Position numbers and translations under genes: made by a program | Origin: Streptomyces sp. NRRL F-525 | GTDB lineage: Bacteria; Actinomycetota; Actinomycetes; Streptomycetales; Streptomycetaceae | DNA length: 64,000 nucleotides | Assembly: GCF_000716605.1 (NCBI RefSeq) | Contig: NZ_JNXE01000028.1 | Location: forward strand, 1-64,000 | Direction: 5' to 3' | Notes under the pieces: model-generated | The model's database searches: none | Seen by the model: the letters and a program-made list of their open reading frames with translations, nothing else | What the model was told of the DNA's origin: nothing | Shown here: positions 17,627 through 27,803 of the stretch, one piece after another | Position numbering within the stretch: position 1 is the stretch's first letter | Layout: each line of letters starts with the position of its first letter

Positions 17627-18862
17627 TCAGGACGACGCCGAAGTCGCCTTCGACCGCGTCGCCTGACTGGGCAGTGGCGGTACGTCCGCCCAGGTGACCG
17701 ATGCCCGCCACAGCTCCCGTGCGGCGGTGAGGGTCGCTGCGATCAGCAGGCCGTTGCGGACGGTCAGGAGGGTCACGCCGAGGCCGTCGCTGGCGACCAC
17801 GTGGGCGAACCAGATCGGGAATTCCAGGACCGTGACGAAGGCCGCTGCCAGGACCAGGGTGACCGGGAGCCGCATGCGGCTGGCTCGGAAGCAGGAGCAG
17901 ACGGCTGCGAGGCCGATCAGCCAGACGACGTACTGGGGGCTGATGACGCGGCTGGTGACCGTGAACATCAGGACCGCGACGAAGGCCGCGTCCGCGAGGG
18001 TGTGGGGGAGGAAGCGGGCCGCCATCAGGCGCCAGAGCACGATCCAGCCGAAGGCCATCGCGGTGAGGCCCAGGGCGGCCGTGCTGACCCAGTTGACGTA
18101 CGGGCCGACGAACTCCACCGAGCCGTAGTTCAGGAGGACTTGGCCCGGCCAGCCGAAGTGGCGGGCCACGTGGAAGACGAGGGAGCCCAGGGACTCCACC
18201 TCCGTGCCGCGGTTGCGCTGGAAGTTCAGGAAGGCGAACGCGCCCGGCATCGACACCGCGAAGAGCGACGCGATCGCTGCCACCGTCAGCGCCGCCGCTC
18301 CCCACGCCCGGCGCTTGACCGCGCCCAGCAGGAGCAGTGCCGGCCAGACCTTGAGGAGCGCTCCGAAGCCGGCCAGTGCTCCCATCACGCGGGGGTGGCG
18401 GGTGCCGGCGAGCAGCGCTGCCACGGCCACCGCGGTCACCATCACGTCGTAGCGCGCGTACACGGTCGGGCCGAGGAGGGGGACGCCCGCGGTCCAGACC
18501 CAGGCGCCGCGGAGGGTGCGGCCGGGGCGCAGGCCCGTGTACAGGAGCAGGGCCAGGACGGTCAGGTCGGCGAGGAAGGCGAGGACGAAGAACGCCGACG
18601 CGTAGTCCAGGAAGCCCAGCAGGGCGGGGGAGAGGATCGGGAGGGCGGCGGCGGGCGGGTACTGCCAGGTGACGTCGTCCAGCGGGAAACCGCCGTGGCG
18701 GAGTGTCTCGTACCAGCCCTGGTAGATCACCGACACGTCGCTGGTGACGTCCGGGCCCGGGAACACGAGCACCTTGAACACGAACAGCAGGAGTACGACT
18801 CGGGTCAGGCCCCAGGTTCCCAGCAGCGGCGCCAGCCGCCGTCCCGCGCCCGCGATCTCCAC
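17627..18862 (-). CDS. Polytopic membrane glycosyltransferase (GT87/DUF2029-like)
   Basis: Predicted polyprenyl-phosphate-mannose-dependent mannosyltransferase acting outside the membrane, 411 residues with about ten helices. Family features: FPGPDVTSDVSVIY, where the Asp after the first helix is catalytic, FPLDDVTWQYPPAAAL with the conserved W-x-Y-P-P-x-A segment, and SRVISPQYVVWL. The start is placed at the GTG at 18862, after AGGGG; an ATG at 18934 would add 24 poorly conserved residues. It is divergent from a PimB-like mannosyltransferase gene, which supports a role in mannoconjugate synthesis. Confidence 0.8.
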   Translation of the reverse strand: MEIAGAGRRLAPLLGTWGLTRVVLLLFVFKVLVFPGPDVTSDVSVIYQGWYETLRHGGFPLDDVTWQYPPAAALPILSPALLGFLDYASAFFVLAFLADLTVLALLLYTGLRPGRTLRGAWVWTAGVPLLGPTVYARYDVMVTAVAVAALLAGTRHPRVMGALAGFGALLKVWPALLLLGAVKRRAWGAAALTVAAIASLFAVSMPGAFAFLNFQRNRGTEVESLGSLVFHVARHFGWPGQVLLNYGSVEFVGPYVNWVSTAALGLTAMAFGWIVLWRLMAARFLPHTLADAAFVAVLMFTVTSRVISPQYVVWLIGLAAVCSCFRASRMRLPVTLVLAAAFVTVLEFPIWFAHVVASDGLGVTLLTVRNGLLIAATLTAARELWRASVTWADVPPLPSQATRSKATSASS

Positions 18863-18993
18863 CTGAGCCCCTGTTCCGTGCCGTGCCTGCGGATGTGGGG
18901 CACATGTTCTCCCGATCTGCTGTGCGATGGCCATGAAGCGCGGCCGTGCGGGCCTGTGAGTCGTCGTCCGGTGGGGCCGGTAGGGTCTGCCGC

Positions 18994-20136
18994 GTGCGCA
19001 AGACCCTGATCGTGACCAATGACTTTCCGCCCCGGCCCGGTGGCATCCAGGCGTTCCTGCACAACATGGCGCTACGGCTGGATCCGGAGCGGCTCGTGGT
19101 CTACGCCTCGACCTGGAAGCGCGGGCGGGAGGGCGCGGAGGCGACGGCGGCGTTCGACGCCGAGCAGCCGTTCACCGTCGTACGGGACGCCACGACCATG
19201 CTGTTGCCGACGCCTGCCGCGACCCGCCGGGCGGTGGGGCTGCTGCGTGAACACGGGTGTACGGCGGTGTGGTTCGGGGCGGCGGCGCCGCTCGGGCTGA
19301 TGGCGCCGGCGTTGCGGAAGGCGGGCGCGGAACGGCTGGTCGCCACGACCCACGGGCACGAGGCCGGGTGGGCGCAACTGCCCGCCTCGCGTCAACTCCT
19401 GCACCGTATCGGGGAGTCCACCGACACGGTCACCTACCTCGGGGAGTACACGCGCTCGCGCATCGCCGCGGCGCTGAGTCCGGAGGCGGCCGCGCGGATG
19501 GTCCAACTCCCGCCCGGTGTGGACGAGAAGGTCTTCCATCCGGGTTCGGGTGGCGCTGAGGTCCGGTCCCGCCTTGGGTTGACCGAACGGCCGGTGGTCG
19601 TCTGCGTCTCGCGGCTGGTGCCGCGCAAGGGGCAGGACACGTTGATCCTTGCGATGCCGCGCATTCTGGCCCGGGAGCCGGAGGCCGTGCTGCTGATCGT
19701 GGGGGGCGGGCCGTACGAGAAGGATCTGCGGCGGCTTGTGCGGGAGACGGGTGTGAGTGACTCCGTCCGCTTCACGGGTGCCGTGCCCTGGTCCGAACTG
19801 CCCGCCCACTACGGCGCCGGGGACGTCTTCGCGATGCCCTGCCGGACCCGGCGCGGGGGGCTTGACGTGGAGGGCCTCGGCATTGTCTATCTGGAGGCGT
19901 CCGCCACGGGGCTGCCCGTCGTTGCCGGGGACTCCGGGGGCGCGCCCGACGCGGTCCTCGACGGGGAGACCGGTTGGGTCGTCCGGGGTGGCTCGCCGGA
20001 GGAGGCCGCCGACCGCATCCTCGCGCTGCTTGCCGACCCGGAGCTTCGTCAGAACATGGGGGAGCGGGGGCGGCAGTGGGTGGAGGAGCGGTGGCGGTGG
20101 GACCTCCTTGCGGAGAAGTTGAGGGCGTTGCTGTAG
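18994..20136 (+). CDS. GT4 mannosyltransferase, PimB'-like
   Basis: Predicted GDP-mannose-dependent alpha-(1-6)-phosphatidylinositol monomannoside mannosyltransferase. The 380-residue product has the GT4 fold: N-terminal TNDFPPRPGGIQAFLHNMA, middle VSRLVPRKGQDTLI at the donor site, and E-x7-E motif region GLDVEGLGIVYLEASATGLPVVAGDSGGAPD. It starts at the GTG at 18994; TAGGGT ends seven bases upstream and no ribosome site is present, indicating a leaderless mRNA. The gene is followed by a cluster of intergenic repeats. Confidence 0.9.
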   Translation: MRKTLIVTNDFPPRPGGIQAFLHNMALRLDPERLVVYASTWKRGREGAEATAAFDAEQPFTVVRDATTMLLPTPAATRRAVGLLREHGCTAVWFGAAAPLGLMAPALRKAGAERLVATTHGHEAGWAQLPASRQLLHRIGESTDTVTYLGEYTRSRIAAALSPEAAARMVQLPPGVDEKVFHPGSGGAEVRSRLGLTERPVVVCVSRLVPRKGQDTLILAMPRILAREPEAVLLIVGGGPYEKDLRRLVRETGVSDSVRFTGAVPWSELPAHYGAGDVFAMPCRTRRGGLDVEGLGIVYLEASATGLPVVAGDSGGAPDAVLDGETGWVVRGGSPEEAADRILALLADPELRQNMGERGRQWVEERWRWDLLAEKLRALL

Positions 20137-20189
20137 GGGCGCCATTTGGGGTGCCGGGTGCGGTTGTCGGGCGGCTGCGGGGTGGTGGG

Positions 20190-20216
20190 GGCTGGTCGCG
20201 CAGTTCCCCGCGCCCC
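20190..20216 (-). repeat. Intergenic repeat, family A (copy 3)
   Basis: Minus-orientation core (GGCTGGTCGCGCAGTTCCCC then GCGCCCC on the plus strand), 54 bases after the mannosyltransferase stop. Confidence 0.85.
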
Positions 20217-20257
20217 TAAAAGCAGGGGGTTGCGCCGAGCGGGTGCGGGGTGGTGGG

Positions 20258-20284
20258 GGCTGGTCGCGTAGTTCCTCGCGCCCC
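20258..20284 (-). repeat. Intergenic repeat, family A (copy 4)
   Basis: Minus-orientation core with two substitutions (GTAGTTCCTCGCG), 68 bases from copy 3; both are preceded by GGGGTGGTGGGG. Confidence 0.85.
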
Positions 20285-20323
20285 TGAAGGCGGGGGTTTG
20301 TCGGGCGGCTGCGAGTCGTGTGT

Positions 20324-20350
20324 GGCTGGTCGCGCAGTTCCTCGCGCCCC
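20324..20350 (-). repeat. Intergenic repeat, family A (copy 5)
   Basis: Minus-orientation core, 66 bases from copy 4, so copies 3-5 form a near-regular array. Confidence 0.85.
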
Positions 20351-20514
20351 TTAAAGGACGGGCGGTTGCGGGTGTTTGCGGTGTGCCGTGTGACCGAACC
20401 CCGGCTTGCCCGAGTGGCGGGGGCGGCGACCCTGGGCAACCCCCTGCTTTCCGGGGCGGGACCGTGACACCGGCGACTCTGCAGCGGTCGCACGGCGGAA
20501 CCCCCTGGTTTTTA

Positions 20515-20541
20515 GGGGCGCGGGGAACTGCGCGACCAGCC
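20515..20541 (+). repeat. Intergenic repeat, family A (copy 6)
   Basis: Plus-orientation core, inverted relative to copies 3-5. The rest of the 511-base gap 20137-20647 shows no convincing gene. Confidence 0.85.
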
Positions 20542-20629
20542 CCCACCCACCCGCACCCGCCCGACCACCGCACCCGGCACCCCCCACCGCGCCCCAAAAC
20601 CGCCGCAGCCCCTTGGCGGAACCCAATAA

Positions 20630-22285
<1,656 letters not shown>

Positions 22286-22307
22286 CCCAACTCCCGTACC
22301 GGGCCCG

Positions 22308-24104
22308 CTACTTCTGGTAGATGGCCTCGATCTCGTCCGCGTAGTCCTTCGCCACCACATTGCGCTTGAGCTTCAGGGACGGCGTCAGGTGGCCCGACTC
22401 CTCCGTGAACTGGGAGGACAGAATGCGGAACTTCCGCACCGATTCCGCCTTCGACACCGCGGCGTTGCCGTCGTCGACCGCGTCCTGGATCGCCCGCACC
22501 AGATCCGGGTCGTCACGCAGCGACGCCGCGGTGGAACCCGCCGGTTTGCCGTGCTCGGCGGCCCACCGGCCCAGGAACTCGTCGTCGACCGTGATCAGCG
22601 CGCCCACGAAGGGCCGCCCGTCGCCGACGACCATGCACTCCGCGACCAGCGCGTGCGCGCGGATGCGGTCCTCGATCACGGCCGGGGCGACGTTCTTGCC
22701 GCCCGCGGTGACGATGATCTCCTTCTTGCGGCCCGTGATGCTGAGGTAGCCGTCCTCGTCGAGGGTGCCGATGTCGCCGGTGTGGAACCAGCCGTCGGCG
22801 AGCGCCTCGGCCGTAGCCGCCTCGTTGTTCCAGTAGCCCTTGAACAGGTGCTCGCCGTGCAGCAGCACCTCGCCGTCGTCCGCGATGCGCACGACCGAGC
22901 CGGGCAGCGGCTGGCCGACCGTGCCGATCTTCGTGCGGTCCCAGGGGTTGAACGCGGTGGCCGCGCAGGACTCGGTCAGGCCGTAGCCCTCCAGGACCGT
23001 GAAGCCGATGCCCCGGAAGAAGTGCCCGAGCCGCTCGCCCAGCGGGGCGCCGCCGGAGATCGCGTACTCGCCCTTGCCGCCGAGCACCGCGCGCAGCTTG
23101 CTGTAGACGAGCTTGTCGAAGGTCTTGTACTTGATCTTCAGCCCGAGGGACGGACCCGACGGCGTGTCCAGCGCGCGGCTGTACGCGATCGCGGTGTCGG
23201 CCGCCTTGTCGAAGATCTTGCCCTTGCCGTCCGCCTGCGCCTTGGCCCGCGCCGAGTTGTAGACCTTCTCGAAGACGCGCGGCACACCGAGGATCAACGT
23301 CGGCCGGAACGAGGCGAGTTCATCGGTGAGGTTCTTGATGTCCGGGACCAGGCCCAGCTTGATCGGCGCCATCATCGGCGCGATCTGCACCAGCCGCCCG
23401 AAGACGTGCGCGAGCGGCAGGAACAGCAGCACCGAGCACTCGCCGGTGCGGAACAGCGGGCGCAGCCGCTCCACGATGTTGCCGCACTCCGCGAAGAAGC
23501 TGCGGTGGGTGAGCACACAGCCCTTGGGCCGCCCGGTGGTGCCACTCGTGTACACGATGGTCGCCGGGTCGTCGGCCTTCGCCAGCGAGCTGCGCTCCTC
23601 GACGGTCGCGTCGGTGACGTCCTTGCCCGCGCGGTCCAGCTCGTCGATCGCGCCGGCGTCGATCTGCCAGACGTGCTTGAGCGCGGGCAGCTGCGCCCGC
23701 ACCGACTCGACGGTGGCCGCGTGCCCGTCCTGCTCGACGATGACGGCGGTGGCGCCCGAGTCGCTCAGGATCCACTGCACCTGCTCCGGCGAGCTGGTCT
23801 CGTACACCGGCACGGTGATCGCGCCCGCGCACCAGATCGCGAAGTCGAGCAGCGTCCACTCGTACCGCGTGCGGGACATCAGGCCGACCCGGTCGCCGGG
23901 CTGGACGCCGGAGGCGATGAGCCCCTTGGCGGCGGCGTGCACCTCGGCGAGGAAGACCGTGGCGGTCACGTCCTGCCAGCCGCCGTTCGCCTTGCGGGCG
24001 ATCACGGCGACATCTGGGTGCTGCGCGGCGTTTCTGCGGACGATGTCGGTCAGATTGCCGTCCGCAGGGACCTCGTACAAAGCCGGAAGGCTGAACTCGC
24101 GCAA
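22308..24104 (-). CDS. Long-chain fatty acid-CoA ligase
   Basis: Activates fatty acids as acyl-CoA through an acyl-adenylate. The 598-residue product has the AMP-binding signature YTSGTTGRPKGCVLTHRS near residue 182, the GYGLTES motif, and the HTGDIGTLDEDGYLSITGRKKE hinge, with the catalytic Lys region EIIVTAGGKNVAP. The start is a TTG at 24104, chosen because GAGGAG stands eight bases upstream and the protein then begins REFSLPALYE. It is divergent from a metallophosphoesterase gene across 296 bases that contain a 10-bp palindrome. Confidence 0.94.
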   Translation of the reverse strand: MREFSLPALYEVPADGNLTDIVRRNAAQHPDVAVIARKANGGWQDVTATVFLAEVHAAAKGLIASGVQPGDRVGLMSRTRYEWTLLDFAIWCAGAITVPVYETSSPEQVQWILSDSGATAVIVEQDGHAATVESVRAQLPALKHVWQIDAGAIDELDRAGKDVTDATVEERSSLAKADDPATIVYTSGTTGRPKGCVLTHRSFFAECGNIVERLRPLFRTGECSVLLFLPLAHVFGRLVQIAPMMAPIKLGLVPDIKNLTDELASFRPTLILGVPRVFEKVYNSARAKAQADGKGKIFDKAADTAIAYSRALDTPSGPSLGLKIKYKTFDKLVYSKLRAVLGGKGEYAISGGAPLGERLGHFFRGIGFTVLEGYGLTESCAATAFNPWDRTKIGTVGQPLPGSVVRIADDGEVLLHGEHLFKGYWNNEAATAEALADGWFHTGDIGTLDEDGYLSITGRKKEIIVTAGGKNVAPAVIEDRIRAHALVAECMVVGDGRPFVGALITVDDEFLGRWAAEHGKPAGSTAASLRDDPDLVRAIQDAVDDGNAAVSKAESVRKFRILSSQFTEESGHLTPSLKLKRNVVAKDYADEIEAIYQK

Positions 24105-24332
24105 GACTGCTGCTCCTCATAGGGCGCCGGCGCCACGACGTTGTGTGATGCGACGGTCCGGTCCAAGGCTCGGGCAGGTGCGTCAGGACCGGATGATTGA
24201 AATCCTGAGCACGACTGGACTGCCCGGACGTTACCCGCCGGTATGGGTCCTACGACAGGGGGGTCCGGCGAGATGTTCGCTGCGTCACACAGATTGGTGT
24301 TTCCTCGCGCACAGTAGTCCACGCCTTTCTTA

Positions 24333-24342
24333 ACTGGCCAGT
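24333..24342. promoter_or_regulatory. Palindrome ACTGGCCAGT between divergent genes
   Basis: Perfect ten-base palindrome within TTAACTGGCCAGTAAC, about 60 bases upstream of the metallophosphoesterase start and 230 upstream of the ligase. AT-rich flanks suggest a TetR- or GntR-type operator. Which gene it serves is not clear. The rest of the 296-base gap shows no gene. Confidence 0.4.
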
Positions 24343-24400
24343 AACCGCAAGGTCCGCCGCCACTGTTCACGTTTGCCGCACACGCCTACGCTTGATCGTC

Positions 24401-25198
24401 ATGGCACCCACACCGGCCGGTAACTCCGGGACGCGCATCCACGTGGTCAGCGACGTGCACGGCAACGCCCGTGACCTGGCCAGATCCGCCGAGGGTGCCG
24501 ACGCCCTGATCTGCCTGGGCGACCTCGTCCTCTTCCTCGACTACGCCGACCACGCGCGCGGGATCTTCCCCGAACTGTTCGGCGAGGAGAACGCCGACCG
24601 TCTGGTCGAGCTGCGCACCGCTCGCCGCTTCGAGGAGGCCCGAGAACTGGGCGCCCGCCTCTGGTCCGGCGTCGGCGGCGACCGAGCGGCCCTGATCGAG
24701 AAGGCGGTCCGCAAACAGTACGCCGAGATGTTCGCCGCCTTCCCCACCCCGACGTACGCCACCTACGGCAACGTCGACATGCCGACCCTGTGGCCCGAGT
24801 ACGCCGCCCCCGGAACGACGGTCCTCGACGGCGAACGCGTGGAGATCGGGGGCCGCACCTTCGGCTTCGTCGGCGGCGGCCTGCGCACCCCCATGCGCAC
24901 CCCGTACGAGATCAGCGACGAGGAGTACGCGGCGAAGATCGAGGCGGTCGGCGAGGTCGACGTCCTGTGCACGCACATCCCGCCCGAGGTCCCCGAGCTG
25001 GTCTACGACACCGTCGCGCGCCGTTTCGAACGCGGCAGCCGTGCCCTCCTGGACGCCATCCGCCGCACCAGGCCCCGCTATTCACTGTTCGGGCACGTTC
25101 ACCAGCCGTTGGTGCGCAGGATGCGGATCGGGGCCACCGAGTGTGTGAACGTGGGGCACTTCGCGAGCAGCGGCAAGCCGTGGGTACTGGAGTGGTGA
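24401..25198 (+). CDS. Metallophosphoesterase
   Basis: Calcineurin-like phosphoesterase of 265 residues. Motifs: VVSDVHGNARDL (D-x-H), CLGDLVLF (GD), TYGNVDMP (GN-D in place of the usual GNHD), LCTHIPPE (H) and LFGHVHQP (GHxH). These supply the dinuclear metal ligands, with the NHD histidine position altered to Val-Asp. Substrate cannot be deduced. A TACGCT hexamer ends eight bases before the ATG and no ribosome site is visible, so the mRNA may be leaderless. Confidence 0.88.
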   Translation: MAPTPAGNSGTRIHVVSDVHGNARDLARSAEGADALICLGDLVLFLDYADHARGIFPELFGEENADRLVELRTARRFEEARELGARLWSGVGGDRAALIEKAVRKQYAEMFAAFPTPTYATYGNVDMPTLWPEYAAPGTTVLDGERVEIGGRTFGFVGGGLRTPMRTPYEISDEEYAAKIEAVGEVDVLCTHIPPEVPELVYDTVARRFERGSRALLDAIRRTRPRYSLFGHVHQPLVRRMRIGATECVNVGHFASSGKPWVLEW

Positions 25199-25345
25199 CC
25201 TCCCCCTGACCTCATCCTGACTTCCTCCTGATGTCCGCAGGTAGGGGGTGCGGTAAGGGGGTTGGCGGGGAGGTAGCCTTCACGCTGCACGCACACGCGC
25301 ACGACGACGACGCCCTGCCGGTCCGCATCTGGAGGAGCCACAGCG

Positions 25346-25789
25346 ATGGCGGAACACACCAGTTCGAGCATCACGATCGAGGCGGCACCGGCCGAAGTGA
25401 TGGAAGTGATCGCCGACTTCGCCCGCTACCCGGACTGGACCGGCGAGGTGAAGGAGGCGGACGTCCTCAAGACCGACGAGCGCGGCCGCGCCCAAGAGGT
25501 CCGCCTCGTCATGGACGCCGGCGCGATCAAGGACGACCAGGTCCTCGCGTACACCTGGACCGGCGACAACGAGGTCTCCTGGACCCTCGTCAAGTCCCAG
25601 ATGCTGCGCTCCCTGGACGGCTCCTACCTGCTCAAGCCGTCGGGCGCGGGCGCCACGGAGGTCACCTACCTCCTCACGGTGGACGTCAAGATCCCCATGC
25701 TGGGCATGATCAAGCGCAAGGCCGAGAAGGTCATCATCGACCGGGCGCTGGCGGGGTTGAAGAAGCGCGTGGAGTCCGGGGAGCAGTAA
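25346..25789 (+). CDS. SRPBCC family protein (polyketide cyclase/START-like)
   Basis: The 147-residue product has the helix-grip fold pattern: ITIEAAPAEVMEVIADFARYPDWTGEVKEADVL at the N-terminus, then seven strands, then a long C-terminal helix (RALAGLKKRVE). It binds a hydrophobic ligand in family members; the ligand here is unknown. GGAGG precedes the ATG by eight bases. A repeat of family B follows the stop. The next gene, 117 bases on, encodes an ArsA-like ATPase, and the two may be functionally linked, but no direct evidence exists. Confidence 0.88.
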   Translation: MAEHTSSSITIEAAPAEVMEVIADFARYPDWTGEVKEADVLKTDERGRAQEVRLVMDAGAIKDDQVLAYTWTGDNEVSWTLVKSQMLRSLDGSYLLKPSGAGATEVTYLLTVDVKIPMLGMIKRKAEKVIIDRALAGLKKRVESGEQ

Positions 25790-25796
25790 GAGCGGT

Positions 25797-25866
25797 CAGC
25801 CCGTCCGGCGTTTGAGGACGAGGCCCCTTCAGGGCCGACGGGGGTCCGGGGGCGGAGCCCCCGGCA
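25797..25866 (+). repeat. Intergenic repeat, family B
   Basis: Begins CAGCCCGTCCGGCGTTTGAG then GACGAGG, continues with GGGGGTCCGGGGGCGGAGCC. I recognise this as a recurring Streptomyces intergenic element, distinct from family A. GGGGGTCCGGGGGC / GCCCCCGG parts can pair as a hairpin. Confidence 0.75.
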
Positions 25867-25906
25867 ACGGCGCCCAACCCCCACGCAGCGACTACCGTTC
25901 ACTCAT

Positions 25907-27076
25907 ATGCGTACCATCCTGATCACCGGCCCAGGCGGCAGCGGCCGCAGCACCATCGCCGCAGCCACCGCACAAGCCGCCGCAGGCACCGGCACCCGGA
26001 CACTGCTCCTCGGTGCCGACCGCGGCGACACCCTAGGCGCCGCCCTGGGCGTGGTGACGGGAGCGGCCCCCGTGGAAGCCGCCGAGAACCTCACGGCATG
26101 GCGCCCCGACGCCACGGAGTCCTTCCGCGCCGACCTCACCGCCTTCCAGGACCGCGCCTCCACCGCCCTCGAACTCCTGGGCGCGGCCCGCCTGGACGCG
26201 GAAGAACTGACCCCCCTCCCAGGCGCCGAGGAACTGGCCCTCCTCCGAGCCCTCAGGGACGCGGCCCTGTCCGAGGCCTACGACCTCCTCGTCGTGGACC
26301 TCCCGCCGACCCCCCACGCGCTCGCGCTCCTCGCCCTCCCCGAGGAACTCCGCCGCTACCTCCGCCGCCTCCTCCCGGCCGAGCGGCAAGCGGCCCGCGC
26401 CCTTCGCCCGGTCCTCGGCCGCCTCGCCGGCGTCCCGATGCCGTCCGAGTGGCTCTACGACACGGCCGGCCGCTGGGACGTGGAACTGGCCGCCGTGGAA
26501 GCCGTCCTCGCCGACCGCCACACCTCCGTACGACTGGTGGCCGAGCCAGGACCGGCCGGCGCCGAAGCCGTCCGCGCGGCCGGGCTCGCGCTCGCCCTGC
26601 GCGGCCTGCGCCCCGACGTGCTGGTCGCCAACCGGGTGCTGCCCGAGTCCGTCGAGGACACCTGGCTGGCCGGCCTCAACGCCCAGCAGCGCAAGACCCT
26701 GGACGAGTGGCAGGGGACGTACGACGTCCGGCACGTCCCGCACCTCGGCCACGACCCCCGCGGCACCGACGACCTCACCGCGCTCGCCGTGCCCGGTGTC
26801 GACGCGGCCGGTTCCGCGGTCGAGTGGCCGGTGACCGACCGGCTGGCCGAGGACGGTGTGCTGGTCTGGGGCATCCCGCTGCCCGGCGCGATACGGGACG
26901 AGCTGGACCTGGTCCGGCGCGGCGACGAACTCGTCGTCACCGTCGGCCGGTTCCGCCGGATCGTGCCGCTGCCGTCGGCCCTGCGCCGCTGCACGGTGGC
27001 CGGCGCGGCCCTGCGCGAGGGCGAACTGCGCATCCGGTTCGCCCCGGACCCTGACCTGTGGCCGCAGGGAAGGTGA
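25907..27076 (+). CDS. ArsA/Get3-like ATPase with altered P-loop
   Basis: The 389-residue product matches the ArsA/Get3 SIMIBI ATPase layout: N-terminal P-loop, YDLLVVDLPPTPHALALLALPEELRRYL (switch II region), VANRVLP, and a C-terminal HSP20-like beta domain with GDELVVTVGRFRRIVPLPSALRRCTVAGAALREGELRI. The P-loop reads GPGGSGRST. Both lysines of the deviant Walker A motif GKGGxGKT are missing, replaced by Pro9 and Arg14. ATP hydrolysis is therefore questionable, though Arg can sometimes bind phosphate. TACCGT ends eight bases before the ATG, consistent with a leaderless mRNA. Confidence 0.83.
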   Translation: MRTILITGPGGSGRSTIAAATAQAAAGTGTRTLLLGADRGDTLGAALGVVTGAAPVEAAENLTAWRPDATESFRADLTAFQDRASTALELLGAARLDAEELTPLPGAEELALLRALRDAALSEAYDLLVVDLPPTPHALALLALPEELRRYLRRLLPAERQAARALRPVLGRLAGVPMPSEWLYDTAGRWDVELAAVEAVLADRHTSVRLVAEPGPAGAEAVRAAGLALALRGLRPDVLVANRVLPESVEDTWLAGLNAQQRKTLDEWQGTYDVRHVPHLGHDPRGTDDLTALAVPGVDAAGSAVEWPVTDRLAEDGVLVWGIPLPGAIRDELDLVRRGDELVVTVGRFRRIVPLPSALRRCTVAGAALREGELRIRFAPDPDLWPQGR

Positions 27077-27157
27077 GTATTGGTGGGTGCGGAGCCGTGA
27101 AGCACGTACGCCCATTCGGGTAACGTCGTAGAGACGAACCGTAGTCAGGAGTCCGTC

Positions 27158-27655
27158 ATGAGCGAAGAGCTCCCCCCGTCCGACGCCCGCAAGGACGAGG
27201 CGCTCGACGAGGTGCGGGCGACCGACGCCGACGCCTGGGCGACGGCGGCCGCCGAAGACCTCGCGGCGGAGAAGGCCCGCCGCCGCACCCAGTACGGCCA
27301 GCCGCCGGTCTCGGCCGCCGAGGAACTGCGCAAGCTCGTCGACACCGTCGCGGACAAGCTGTCCGGCCTCCAGTCCCCGTTGCTCGGCCAGGTCGCGGGA
27401 CCGGCCGCCCAGCAGGTGGTGAAGCAGGTCGTCCAGCAGGCCAAGGCCGCCGTCGAGCCCGTCATCGAACGCAACCCGGACGTCTTCGACCACCTCGCGG
27501 CGGCCGGCAACGAACTCCTCGCCGCGTACCGCTCCGCGGTCCAGGCCCAGGAGCAGCGCTGGACGGCCCGGGACAGCGAGCTGAAGGACCTGAAGAACGA
27601 CCGCCGCGACCGGGGAGACGACTCCGGTCCGGGGGAGCGCATCGACCTGGACTAG
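27158..27655 (+). CDS. DUF5304-type protein
   Basis: Soluble, highly charged protein of 165 residues with no membrane segment. The region 45-135 (VSAAEELRKLVDTVADKLSGLQSPLLGQVAGPAAQQVVKQVV...) is predicted as amphipathic helices, and the ends are disordered. It resembles the DUF5304 family of Streptomyces, whose function is unknown. AGGAG stands seven bases before the ATG. It lies between the ArsA-like gene and glucokinase gene on the same strand, but a hairpin separates it from the latter. Confidence 0.7.
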   Translation: MSEELPPSDARKDEALDEVRATDADAWATAAAEDLAAEKARRRTQYGQPPVSAAEELRKLVDTVADKLSGLQSPLLGQVAGPAAQQVVKQVVQQAKAAVEPVIERNPDVFDHLAAAGNELLAAYRSAVQAQEQRWTARDSELKDLKNDRRDRGDDSGPGERIDLD

Positions 27656-27671
27656 AAGCCCCTGAGGGCCC

Positions 27672-27699
27672 GCCGCCGGATTCGCGTCCGCCCGGCGGC
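27672..27699 (+). terminator. Hairpin before the glucokinase gene
   Basis: GCCGCCGG / CCGGCGGC stem with a 12-base loop, 16 bases after the DUF5304-type gene. Confidence 0.5.
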
Positions 27700-27803
27700 C
27701 AGGCGTTGTCGTCGGGCCGTCCTACGGGCGAACGCCGCGATTCCGACGGCAGCCCCTCGGGTACGGTGGGCCGTAGCGGGGCTCGACCGAAACTGAGGGA
27801 TTC

